60,000 nucleotides of DNA from Mesostigma viride. Taxonomy: Eukaryota > Streptophyta > Mesostigmatophyceae > Mesostigmatales > Mesostigmataceae. The DNA is taken from the NCBI GenBank assembly GCA_009746045.1, contig RPFO01000644.1:885180-945179 (forward strand). The letters are read 5' to 3'. The position numbers and the translations under genes were made by a program. Of the stretch, positions 30,423-40,543 are shown one piece after another (positions within the stretch are counted from its first letter, which is position 1; every line of letters begins with the position of its first letter). The notes beneath the pieces were generated by a model, which saw nothing but the letters and a program-made list of their open reading frames with translations, was not told where the DNA came from and did not search any database.

Positions 30423-30544
30423 ATATAATATGCGGATGATACCACCCTCATCACCGAGCGCCCCGAGTACATTAAGGGGACGTGCGCCCGCCGAATTTTT
30501 GGCGCCAAAAAAATTCGCGGTACCGCCGTGAAGTGAAAAGTGGG
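30423..30544 (+). pseudogene. LINE reverse transcriptase palm, continuation after the SINE
   Basis: Starts within the target duplication and reads YADDTTLITERPEYIKG, the catalytic YxDD block of the RT. It runs on to a TGA at about 30536-30538. The last part, from about 30490, may no longer be LINE sequence. Confidence 0.75.
30492..30517. promoter_or_regulatory. Palindromic E2F-like site
   Basis: CGAATTTTTGGCGCC followed by AAAAAAATTCG forms a near-perfect palindrome centred on GGCGCC. TTTGGCGCCAAA is a textbook double E2F/DP consensus. Whether it drives anything is unknown. A terminal inverted structure of a decayed element is an alternative reading. Confidence 0.4.
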
Positions 30545-30559
30545 TGCACGGTGCGCGCA

Positions 30560-32222
30560 CCCCTTGCGGAAGTGGCCATGGCGACTGCGTTTAGGCGAAA
30601 CTAGCAATGTCGGGCTAGAGAAACGCAAAACAAATGCTCGAATGTTGAAGACGATGATTTAATGATGTTGGGTTGTGGCGGCAAGTAGCTGGTTTACAAT
30701 ATCGCTGCTTTCTTTTACTGCCATCGGCATGGGGGGTAGACTGCATTTTTTGGTCGCGCGGAATAAAATAGAATTCGTGATAGCGGCAGTGAATTCGCAG
30801 TTTTGGGGGTTGTTCTGACCGTGAAGCAGGCGTTAATATCGGTTGCATCGAATTCTAAACCGAGCTGGTGCTTTTTGCCAGATTTTCGGCCTTTATCGGT
30901 AAGTAATTGTTCAGACCTGCGCAGTGCGTGTCTGACCTGTCCATGGAATAACCGCTGTTGTTGCGCGCCTGGGCGAGGGATTTACGAGGGCGAGGTACAG
31001 ATTTGTCGCGAATGTTATCGGCTATCAGTGCTTTCTTCTATGAGCTCATCGTTCGAGTTTTTTTGGGTTCTTTTTGGGCAGTTTCCGCCAGCTAGCTCGC
31101 CGTCGCTTGCCGTTGTGTTGTCGAATACCTGGCAGCTTTAGATTGTTTTCGTCGATGTCGTGATCAGGGCCGCTTCAGTCGCAACCTATAGCTCTTCGGG
31201 AAGGTTTAAGGCATTTCATAAAACGTGTTCTGGCAAGGATGTTGTGCGTATGGACGCTTCTTGTTGTGTGAGAGTGACGCACCCTCTCTTCGCAGCGGCA
31301 TCACAGCGCTCATGCGCTGGAGGGCCGCCAATGGTTTCTTTCCATTTTATCGTGCAGGGGAGGAAGTGTTTGATTGACGATTATGTTGGAGATATTGCAT
31401 TTGTGTGACTGCATGTAGATAGCTACCACCATTGGTTTATTTGAGCTTTCCCTTGATATCATCATGTGAAAAGACTGCCATGTGCTGAGCCAACCATGGT
31501 TGACATGGTTGACTGCATGCAAGCTTTGTATGCCATGATCTCCTTGGTTCCTTGCCCTCCATAGTTCCAGTTTGTTGCCCATCTCAGGTAGGGCAGTTCA
31601 GGAGTTGTTGCTGTTTTGGTTAGCTTGGTTGGCATAAACCTTACACTCTAACCTGGGAGAAACATAGAAAATGCTGGTAAGGCATTTTAGTGCCATCATC
31701 ATTATTGCTATTCACATGCTTATAAGTCTGGCCATGCTCGAGGTACGGTTAAGGGCTATGAGGTGTGTGGCCACCCCTGTGTACTTCATAACATATTCAG
31801 CATGTATTTGATGCATGTTGGATGGCATGTAAAGTGTAATTGTGTTTATACTTGGTTACTGAGTGGTCCTTAGCGCCTGTCCGGTGGTCGTCTAGGAAAC
31901 TCATCAGTGCGTGTCACAGTGACCCCCAACCTTGAGCATGTGTCGTCATCAGTGTGTAATAGTTATTTATATGTGCTTTTGGTCATAGATTTGCCGAGTT
32001 CTAATCATTGAGTTTACAAGGTAACCTTGGGTTGAGTATAGTGTATGCTCTCTTGGCATGTATGCCTAGCGATCGTGTTGCTATGCTTGCGCTTGCAAGG
32101 TTGGCCATGCCGAGGGCAGGTAAGGGCAGATGAGGTGCCTAGCTGTTTGCTTATGGGTGTAGACACCTCCCCCGCTGCCCTTGCACAGCTGGATGAGCTG
32201 AGGAACAAGAGGAAGCCAGCAG
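30560..32222. other. Possible 5' part of the PHD gene; exons unresolved
   Basis: Contains open pieces (30803-31141, 31160-31408, 32045-32254, all +) without known domains. From 31400 to 32040 the sequence is TG-rich and intron-like. The piece SPAALAQLDELRNKRKPAG (about 32168-32224) has coding character and may be an exon of the PHD gene. Confidence 0.35.
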
Positions 32223-32620
32223 GTGGTCAAGAAGACGCTAGAGTACAAGGCTGAGGCAGCCCGGGCGTGGCATGTGAAGCGTGGCCATCGCTGGGATGAG
32301 GGCAAGGTAGATGCCCAGAGGGGCCAGGTCACCTACAGCAAGGGGGTGCACTATGGGGGTGTGGGGGCTGCTACTGGGGGGCGGGGGCGGGCAGCAATGA
32401 GGATGATGATGACACTGCACACATCCCTTGCTTGCGCTGCTCTAAGACCGATGCATCTGATGATGACCCTTTCTTGCTGTGCAGCACACCCGGGTGCGAT
32501 GGGGGGCTCCACCTGAGCTGCACGGTCCCTCTCCTGCCCAGCGTACCTGATGGGGACTGGTTCTGCCCAGTTTGCTGTGGGGAAGACTGTGATGATGGCA
32601 GTGATAGTGACAGTGACTAG
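32223..32620 (+). CDS. PHD-finger protein, 3' exons
   Basis: A lysine-rich piece (32223-32345: VVKKTLEYKAEAARAWHVKR...) is followed, after a change of frame, by the C terminus of the protein. The C-terminal frame runs NEDDDDTAHIPCLRCSK, then CSTPGCDGGLHLSC, then DWFCPVC. This is the Cys4-His-Cys3 zinc pattern of a PHD finger with the usual Trp before the last pair. It closes with an acidic Asp/Ser tail and TAG. The frame change may be a short intron (GT near 32345, AG near 32396) or a frameshift. PHD fingers read histone H3 tails, so a chromatin role is likely. A PHD-bearing LINE ORF1 is an alternative, since LINE fragments lie on both sides. The 5' end was not found. Confidence 0.65.
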
Positions 32621-33229
32621 TATAATGGACGCCCAGGTGGCATGCTGCCAAAGAGCATAACTTCCACACCGCTTGTCCAAATGCAGCCAGATTTTGCCAG
32701 CGTGTGTGTCGATGACTAATGGAATTTTGAATATCATGTTTGGCCCATTTCACATGTGTTTGGTATTTTATTATTTTTGGCATGTGTGAAAAACAGCGTT
32801 TTTGTACTTGCAAGAGCATAAAAATTCTAAAGCATGTCAGATATGGGTTGTGAGTGGCTCTAATTGTTGGCCACCCACGACCTGCTTGGGCAATATCTTC
32901 CTGGCCTGAATTGATGTGTGCATTGGCTGGGGCATACTGTGCCCTAATTAGCGTCTTTTTCTATTTTTAGCGCGATACCGGCGCGTGGTTGGGGGTAGAA
33001 CCTTCAATGAATGCATGGATAACTCACTAAACATGTTATTTAGGGCCCCTAATCATGGCTGGGCATAATTCAATTGAATTCATATTGAAAACAGTGTATT
33101 CCAGTTTTGGGGGGTTTTGGTGGCACACCTCCCCTTAATTCAGACCTGGCTGGACTGAACATTTGGGCTTGGAGGCGCGGGCAGTGGGGTTGGACGGATT
33201 ATTAGTGTCAAAACAGGCGAGGTGATGGT
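32621..33229. other. 3' flank of the PHD exons; no gene
   Basis: AT-rich non-coding sequence. No poly(A) TGTAA box or repeat family identified. Confidence 0.4.
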
Positions 33230-33500
33230 GATCAGGGCTACCAGTTGCCCGCCACGGCCGCTGCTGCTATAGATGGGACTGATGAGGTCCCGTTCCGTGA
33301 GCTCTTCAAGCTGCTCAGGGAGCATGCTCCCCGACGCCGCTGACGATGTGGAAACCTGCATCGGCCTGGCCTGGGCCAGGCTCCGCTTGCTCAACCCCTA
33401 CTGGCATGCACTCGAAGCACTGCCTGGCGAGGACCGCAAGCCTGTGCTCTTCAACTAGGTCCTGGTCCTCCCAGTGCTCACCTATGTATGGCGCTGACGT
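33230..33500 (+). pseudogene. LINE ORF2 fragment (post-RT region)
   Basis: Reads FRELFKLLREHAPRR, then in another frame DDVETCIGLAWARLRLLN and after a stop VLVLPVLTY. These align with GRFKLLGSWLPDCEDDLTTR, IGMAWAHLHDH and VILTILTYGAETW of the LINE at 55531. Decayed remnant. Confidence 0.7.
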
Positions 33501-33584
33501 AGAACAGTCTGCGTCACTGGGCAGCACCCGGCACCGCCTTTCCCACTCACGGGACACACACTGCAGCCTGGATCCATGCAGGTG

Positions 33585-34480
<896 letters not shown>

Positions 34481-34506
34481 ACCTTACACTGCAGGCAACA
34501 CCTCCC

Positions 34507-34510
<4 letters not shown>

Positions 34511-34588
<78 letters not shown>
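34511..34588. repeat. (GA)39 dinucleotide repeat
   Basis: 78 bp of pure GA, just upstream (in minus-strand sense) of the family D gag-like gene. It may act as a GAGA-type promoter element, but that is speculation. Confidence 0.97.
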
Positions 34589-34591
<3 letters not shown>

Positions 34592-34679
34592 AGAGCAAGG
34601 TTCCACGTACTAGCGATCTATATGTATAGTACCTAGTACTTAGCACTCTAGTGGTAATCCCCTCTATTGTCTATACTAG

Positions 34680-35023
34680 GGCCAATGGTCGGTCAGCTGG
34701 GAGAAGGTAACTGTAACTGCCGTCCCCACCTCCTGACTGCTATCTACCTTGCTAGACGTGGGTGTCTGAGAGCATTCACGAGTGCATGGTGTGCAGACCC
34801 TCACGCAATGACATATGCTCCCTAACAAACCTATCAGCTCTATGATGTTATCAAACACCTTCCACTTAGCGCTAGAGCCCTTAGACATTATCTTATCCTT
34901 GATATGCTCTTCACATGCCTTCCAACTATAAAATATGGCTGGTCTACTCTCGCCCCCATCATGGGCCACGGCATAGTAAGGAAATCCAGATTCACCACCC
35001 TTATTTATTCTTCGTCTGGGCAT
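34680..35023 (-). CDS. ORF with RNase H1-type hybrid-binding domain, LTR family D
   Basis: 111 residues from the Met of MPRRRINKGGESGFPYY (an upstream in-frame Met at 35053 exists). Residues 14-63 read YYAVAHDGGE...IFYSWKACEEHI...AKWKVFDNIIE. This is the pattern of the small alpha/beta domain at the N terminus of RNase H1, which binds RNA/DNA hybrids and double-stranded RNA (YYAV, G/IFxSW, KxF, EA). The rest is Ser/Thr/Cys-rich and unrecognised. It lies between a family D 5' LTR with primer-binding site (35770-36433) and the gag-like gene, so it is probably an element-encoded nucleic-acid binder. There is no RNase H catalytic domain. An intron near codon 65 cannot be excluded. Confidence 0.65.
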
Positions 35024-35053
35024 GTTACATAGTAGGCTAGCAGAAGCTTGCAA

Positions 35054-35769
35054 GCAGGAGAAAAGGAGTTCCCAGGGCTACCTCTAGGTGCAGTGACCTT
35101 TACCAAAACAGAACGAGGAAGAAGAACAGAGTCTAACACAGCACACACCCGAGTCTTCCGCAGCACGGGCACATTACGAGAGGCACACGGAGGTAAACAC
35201 CGTCAACATAGTCGGCAACATGCAGCCAGACGGTATCCACCCCCACGACCCTTGCATGCAGGTCAAACAACGATGGGCGTCTCCGCGACGTCCATTGGCA
35301 CAAACGACCACCTATAGAGGGTACAACGTTAAACATAAACCCCCTACGCGTGCGGTCCCGGAGAGAAGGCGAGCTCGCAAGCTAGCCTTCCACAGGCATA
35401 GCTTATAAAAGGAATAAATCTAGACTAGGGGACGTACCATCGTCAATGACGTTAATCACCCCTGATGAGCTGGCCGCCACCTGGTGTCGTTGAAGGCAAG
35501 CCCTGGCCGCCACTAGGTGTCGTTGAAAACAGGGGAAATGGACGCTATGGTTGACAGCACCTCACCACAGGACCATGGCTGGCCCCGCCGAGTATCCCAG
35601 ACTAATCACTTGCTTTCTAGATCGTCGTTGACTCCCTTACGGGCTGGCCGCCGACCTGTCGGCAATAGATGAATCCGAAACCTCTATCTACGCCAAGCTC
35701 CGCCTTGGTGTCCTAATTGGCCTCACTATAAACCCTCTCCGCGAGAGTTAGCTGACCTCTCCAGCACAT
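35054..35769 (-). other. Leader region of LTR family D
   Basis: Between the primer-binding site and the HBD ORF. It contains a 25-bp direct duplication, CTGGCCGCCAC(C/T)(T/A)GGTGTCG (about 35469 and 35505). No other coding sequence recognised. Confidence 0.45.
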
Positions 35770-35784
35770 TTCCTCCGATACCAG
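35770..35784 (-). other. Primer-binding site of LTR family D
   Basis: CCTCCGATACCAG on the plus strand. The reverse complement, TGGTATCGGAGG, follows the 5' LTR directly. The same type of site is used by element C. Confidence 0.7.
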
Positions 35785-36433
35785 TGTTACGTGCCAGCCC
35801 AGACACCTAGCCTGAGCTGCGCAGCAAAAGATCCTCCTTGCCGGAATTAGGAATAATTCAAGGTGGCCTAATGTAGATTGCGCTTCACGACGTGAGTCGT
35901 GAGATATCTGGCACCGCGGCTTGATGCCAAGCTAATTAATACACACTTATAATGGCTAGCAATACCAATTACAAATGGATAGTTGCCCCAGGTTTAATAT
36001 GAAGGCGTCATCGCACTTTATACATTCATCAAACCAAGAGGACGAGACTCTCGTCCTCGGACCAATTTCACCTAGGTCTGCCACTACGCTGGCAAGGGGC
36101 GCCGACATATGGCGCCGACCTTCCGAAGCATGCAGTCCACACAAGATCCTCGCCTACAGAATCCACGCATGAGTACAATATCTCAGCTATAAAGTACGCA
36201 GCGCGGCGCGACTGCACCGCCCCCTAGAAGATCGCGTACAACAACCTAGGCCCAAAATAACTGGTCCGAATCACACAAACTATCATAGTTCCATACAAAA
36301 GTCCTGACCAAGGGACAACAATTCCCAAATTAAGTCCCGAAATGAGTCCCAAAGTCCTACGGACTATGACAACAAGTCAAACTGCATAATTTATTCCATT
36401 GTTACGTCCGTCCGAAAGGGCCGGCACGTAACA
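35785..36433 (-). repeat. LTR family D, 5' LTR (copy D1)
   Basis: 649 bp, TGTTACGTGCC...GGCACGTAACA, with matching inverted ends. It aligns with D2 (37221-37907) over most of its length, strongest at 36045-36400. A primer-binding site lies on its left, so the element reads leftward. Confidence 0.8.
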
Positions 36434-37220
36434 TCAGCCCAACTATAGAAAATTCCTGGTTGGCCTGTGGCCCCGTCGTGTGCTACTGCATAGTATCTAT
36501 AGGTATTGCATGGGATCTACCTCCTTGATTAATACGTCTATATCCTCCTTCATTATTACGTCTGCTGCGAGAGGTTCCCATGAACTACCGATTAGGTATA
36601 AAGCAATATCACACAGTATTGAAGCATGCAATGCAGGAAGGGGAAAGAAAGGGAGGAAAGCCCACCCAGGTTACCTCTACGTGCAGGTGACGTGCTCACA
36701 GCGAGAGAGAAACACAAGGCAGAAACAGGACGTTCACAGACAGTACGAAAAACGTTGAGGTACAGCCACCGGCAACACAGTAAGGCAACGGCCAGCCGGT
36801 GACTACCCTCGAGCTGTAAGCAGCGTTGCCCTCCCGGGGTCCGCCCACAGCTCACGAAGGTCTGCCTCCGGGGCGACCCATTCACCAACAAGCACAAACA
36901 TGAATACAGAGCACGACAGAAAACAGAAACCCCGTTTCTACGCGCGTGGGTAAGACAGGAAGGGCAAGAAGGAAATCCTAGAATCTCTAACTTCTTACCT
37001 CGTTCATGGACGTCTAGCGTCCTTGAACGCCCAACGATGGGCTAGGCGGTTTAGGATGGCGCCCCTGGCTGCGACGCTGGCGGCTATGACGACCCCGGGC
37101 TCGGTCAGCACCCCTTTGCTGGGCTGGCTGAACCCGTTCAGCTCGATGCCTTGCCTACTAGGTTACGCACGGCTCCGGGCCGCCATTCTAAACTCCCCTA
37201 ACCTAACCTCCGATAACCAG
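36434..37220 (-). other. Truncated internal part of a second family D element
   Basis: The primer-binding site CCTCCGATAACCAG (37207-37220) abuts LTR D2. About 770 bp of leader-like sequence follows, then it is cut at LTR D1. The open frame at 36592-36897 (-) has no recognised domain. Confidence 0.5.
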
Positions 37221-37907
37221 TGTAACGAACCCATCCGGGTCGTGCGAAAGATCCTATGTTAGGGTAAGTTATTCCCGGTTTCTTGGCTAACCACAACCAC
37301 TCTTTGGGAGTGGGATTAACGGAACAGGTGTGGCTTTAGGCCTGTTACGGCTCACGATGATTAATATTGCATTAATCTAGACAACCTACATTTAGGATAG
37401 AGCTACCAAATGCAGTTGGAATTATGCCCCAGGTTCAGACAGGTGATAACACACTCATCATTTCATTCCGAACCAAGAGGACGAGACTCTCGTCCTCGGA
37501 CCAATTTCACCTAGGTCTGCCACCAAGCTGGCAAGTGGCGCCGACATGGCGCCGACCTTCCAGAGAATTCCGAAGCATGCAGTCCCCACAAGATCCTCGG
37601 GTCGACATCGACCCTCGCCAGGCTACAGAATCCACGCATGAGTACAATATCTCAACCAGCTATAAAGTACGCAGCGCGGCGCGACTGCACCGGCCGGCCC
37701 CTAGAAGATCGCATACATCAACCTAGGCCCAAAATAACTGGTCCGAATCACACAAACTATCATAATTCCATACAAAAGTCCTGACCAAGGGACAATTCCC
37801 AAATTAAGTCCCGAAATGAGTCCCAAAGTCCTACGGACTATGACAACAAGCCAAAATCCCTAATTTATTTCATTGTTGCGCCCGTTCCAAGGGTCGGGCC
37901 CGCAACA
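37221..37907 (-). repeat. LTR family D, LTR copy D2
   Basis: 687 bp, TGTAACGAACCC...GGGCCCGCAACA. Diverged from D1 by substitutions and indels (for example duplicated CTCGGGTCGACATCGAC), so D1 and D2 belong to separate insertions or an old one. Confidence 0.75.
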
Positions 37908-37959
37908 CCGATACCGATACCGATACCGATACCGATACCGATACCGATACCGATACCGA
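37908..37959. repeat. (CCGATA)n hexanucleotide array
   Basis: About 8.7 units filling the gap between LTR D2 and the E2 LTR. CCGATACC is the complement of the GGTATCGG core of the primer-binding sites in this window, so slippage on a primer-site remnant is one possible origin. Confidence 0.93.
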
Positions 37960-38533
37960 TGTTACGCCGCAAGCCTCTACCGCCACCTCTACCTCTACCT
38001 GGCCTAATGCTACCTAGACTAGTAAGGCCGCCTCTAGTTAAACCCCTAGCGAAAGACGAACGAGACGATCCAGATCTCAGTGCATTTACATATGTACTAC
38101 TGTAATACGCCATAGGCCATTTACACAAACCCGTTTACTCCAGGAATAGAGGAAGGAAACACAACTACACTGCCATGACCCAAGCTAATATGTGTTAATT
38201 CATTTAACACACGCCGAGTGACCACACAAGGAGTGGAACGTGCATAAATGGTCACCAACGGTCCAGCAGGCTCGGGCCGACCTGGCCCTCGCCTTCAGAA
38301 ACACAGAAACACAGGCAGGTGCACAGATGCACGCCGGTCCACTAAATTCTACCAAAGGATAAGGACCACTAATAAAGTACGCGGCGCGGCGCCCAAAAGC
38401 ACCCAATGTGCCACGGTACTGTTACGAGGACAACCGTGTCCCAGCTAGAACTACACGTAAACCTAGCGGAACAACTGAGGCCAAGGACCTAATTTACGTC
38501 CGTAACTACAACGAATTGTTACGCGACGTAACA
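37960..38533 (-). repeat. Gypsy element E2, 3' LTR (LTR-a)
   Basis: 574 bp, TGTTACGCCG...GCGACGTAACA, with inverted TGTTACG/CGTAACA ends. A pyrimidine tract on the plus strand (38534-38552, CCTCCCCCC...) is the polypurine tract of the minus-strand element. Several differences separate it from LTR-b and LTR-c, consistent with an older insertion. Confidence 0.9.
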
Positions 38534-38552
38534 CCTCCCCCCCCCCACAAAA
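38534..38552 (-). other. Polypurine tract of gypsy element E2
   Basis: The element-sense strand reads TTTTGTGGGGGGGGGGAGG directly before the 3' LTR. The same tract is present in E1 at 40171-40187. Confidence 0.8.
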
Positions 38553-38908
38553 GGTAGGGAGCCCTCTCCCTACGCAGAGGGAGGAAACCAAAGGGGTAGG
38601 AAAAACCTAATGCACCCAGCACACACCAACACAATCGATAGACCATCCCAGATACAAAGCACCAATAGTTCACACGGTCTCCACCACCACGCCGGGTGGT
38701 GTAGGGTTAGCCAGCACCAAGCCTGGTGGGAGGTTCCCCTAACTGCCTGGAACGGAGTCCTTGCCGGGGGGGACGGCACTGGGCAGGACACACAGAGTAA
38801 ACACATCAGTACCAAGGACCAAGAACAGCCAATCAACTGGCCAGAATATGAGGGCGACTCTATATACCGGAGGGACAACACCCTCAGGTCGGGCCTAAGG
38901 CCCTCTAT

Positions 38909-39598
38909 CTAGTTGCCATCCGTCTGATAAGTGCCACGAGAGGCCAGCAGAACCTCCAGGTATGCCTGGTAGTGGGCCACATCCTCGGCATTGTCATGCC
39001 TATCTACAGTGAGGAAAACATCGGCCCACACGCCATCAGGAAAAAGGCCCAGAAAGGCCCAGTAATACCTATGCTGCGTAAGAACGACCTGGCCACGGGC
39101 CCAGTCCAGGAAACCACAGGCAAAGAGGCGAAGGAAAGGCTCTACCGCGATCAAACAGAGGGCCCGCAGGAGGAGGCGATGGTACCGGATCCGAGGGCGC
39201 AAACCCGTCGGGAAGAACAGGTCTACTAGGGGCTCCACGTTAGACGGCCACATCCGGATGTGCCGAACCTCTCGGGAGCGCCACCGACGAGCACACTGTC
39301 GCGACCCGAATGTCTCTAGGTAGTCGCTGGCCCGAGGAGGAGGGTGGCCACGGGAGTCTAGACCCTGGCCCGGGATGGGCGCTGGACGACGGGAATCCCA
39401 CTCCAGGATGGGCTGGAGAACCGTGCTGTACGTAGCACCCGGTACCGCAGGAAACTCGACCGTAAGGGCATCCGAAGCCATAATGCCCAGAGGCGGAGGG
39501 TAAGCCCACTGGAACCCACCGTAGGTGTCCAAGTCGTTGTGACGCCTAGCCCAGCGATACAGAACGCGCCGAACCAGGATCTCACCCTGGAACACAGG
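38909..39598 (-). CDS. Gypsy E2 third ORF, C-terminal half
   Basis: About 230 residues, from PVFQGEILVRRVLYRWARRH to VLLASRGTYQTDGN and a stop. This is the downstream half of the extra ORF whose N-terminal half lies 13.6 kb away at 53228-54871. The two were separated by insertion of E1 after ...VILADPV. The part is intact: YPPPLGIMASDALTVEFPAV, RWRSREVRHIRMWPS and YYWAFLGLFPDGVWADVFLT are the best-conserved stretches relative to E1. No family is recognised. The composition (many Arg, Trp, Leu) suggests a folded globular domain. A moderately hydrophobic segment (LLLRALCLIAVEPFLRLFA) is too charged for a confident membrane helix. Confidence 0.7.
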   Translation of the reverse strand, partial: PVFQGEILVRRVLYRWARRHNDLDTYGGFQWAYPPPLGIMASDALTVEFPAVPGATYSTVLQPILEWDSRRPAPIPGQGLDSRGHPPPRASDYLETFGSRQCARRWRSREVRHIRMWPSNVEPLVDLFFPTGLRPRIRYHRLLLRALCLIAVEPFLRLFACGFLDWARGQVVLTQHRYYWAFLGLFPDGVWADVFLTVDRHDNAEDVAHYQAYLEVLLASRGTYQTDGN

Positions 39599-40170
39599 TG
39601 TTACGCCGCAAGCCTCGGCCGCCACCTCTACCTCTACCTGTCCTGATACTACCTAGACTAGTAAGGCCGCCTCTAGTTAAACCCCTAGTGAAAGACGAAC
39701 GAGACGAACCAGATCTCAATGCATTTACATATGTGCTACTGTAATACGCCATAGGCCATTTACACAAACCCGTTTACTCCAGGAAAAGAGGAAGGAAACA
39801 CAACTACACTGCCGTGACCCGAGCCTATATGTGTTAATTCATTTAACACACGCCGAGTGACCACACAAGGAGTGGAACGTGCATAAATGATCACCAACGG
39901 TCCAACAGGCTCGGGCCGACCTGGCCCTCGCCTGCAGAAACACAGAAACACAGGCAGGTGCACAGATGCACGCCGGTCCACTAAATTCTACCGAAGGATA
40001 AGGACCACTAATAAAGTACGCGGCGCGGCGCCCAAAGGCACCCAATATACCACAGTACTGTTACGAGGACAATCATGTCCCAACTAGAACTACACGTAAA
40101 CCTAGAAACAACGGAGGCCAAGGACCTAATTTACGTCCGTAACTACAACGAATTGTTACGCGACGTAACA
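39599..40170 (-). repeat. Gypsy E1, 3' LTR (LTR-b)
   Basis: 572 bp with TGTTACG/CGTAACA ends. Preceded in element sense by a polypurine tract (40171-40187). Confidence 0.92.
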
Positions 40171-40543
40171 CCTCCCCCCCCACAAAAGGTAGGGAGCCCT
40201 CTCCCTACGCAGAGAGAGGGAACCAAAGGGGTAGGAAAAACCTAATGCACCCAGCACACACCAACACAATCGATAGACCATCCCAGATACAAAGCACCAA
40301 TAGTTCACACGGTCTCCACCACCACGCCGGGTGGTGTAGGGTTAGCCAGCACCAAGCCTGGTGGGAGGTTCCCCTAACTGCCTGGAACGGAGTCCTGGCC
40401 GGGGGGGACGGCACTGGGCAGGACACACAGAGTAAACACATCAGCGCTAAGGACCAAGAACAGCCAACCAACTGGCCAGAATATGAGGGCGACTCTATAT
40501 ACCGGAGGGACAACACCCTCAGGTCGGGCCTAAGGCCCTCTAT

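Noticed and set aside
36433-37221. D1 and D2 as the two LTRs of one intact element
   Set aside because: Both have a primer-binding site on the same side, and there is no polypurine tract between them, so each is a 5' LTR of a separate or rearranged copy.
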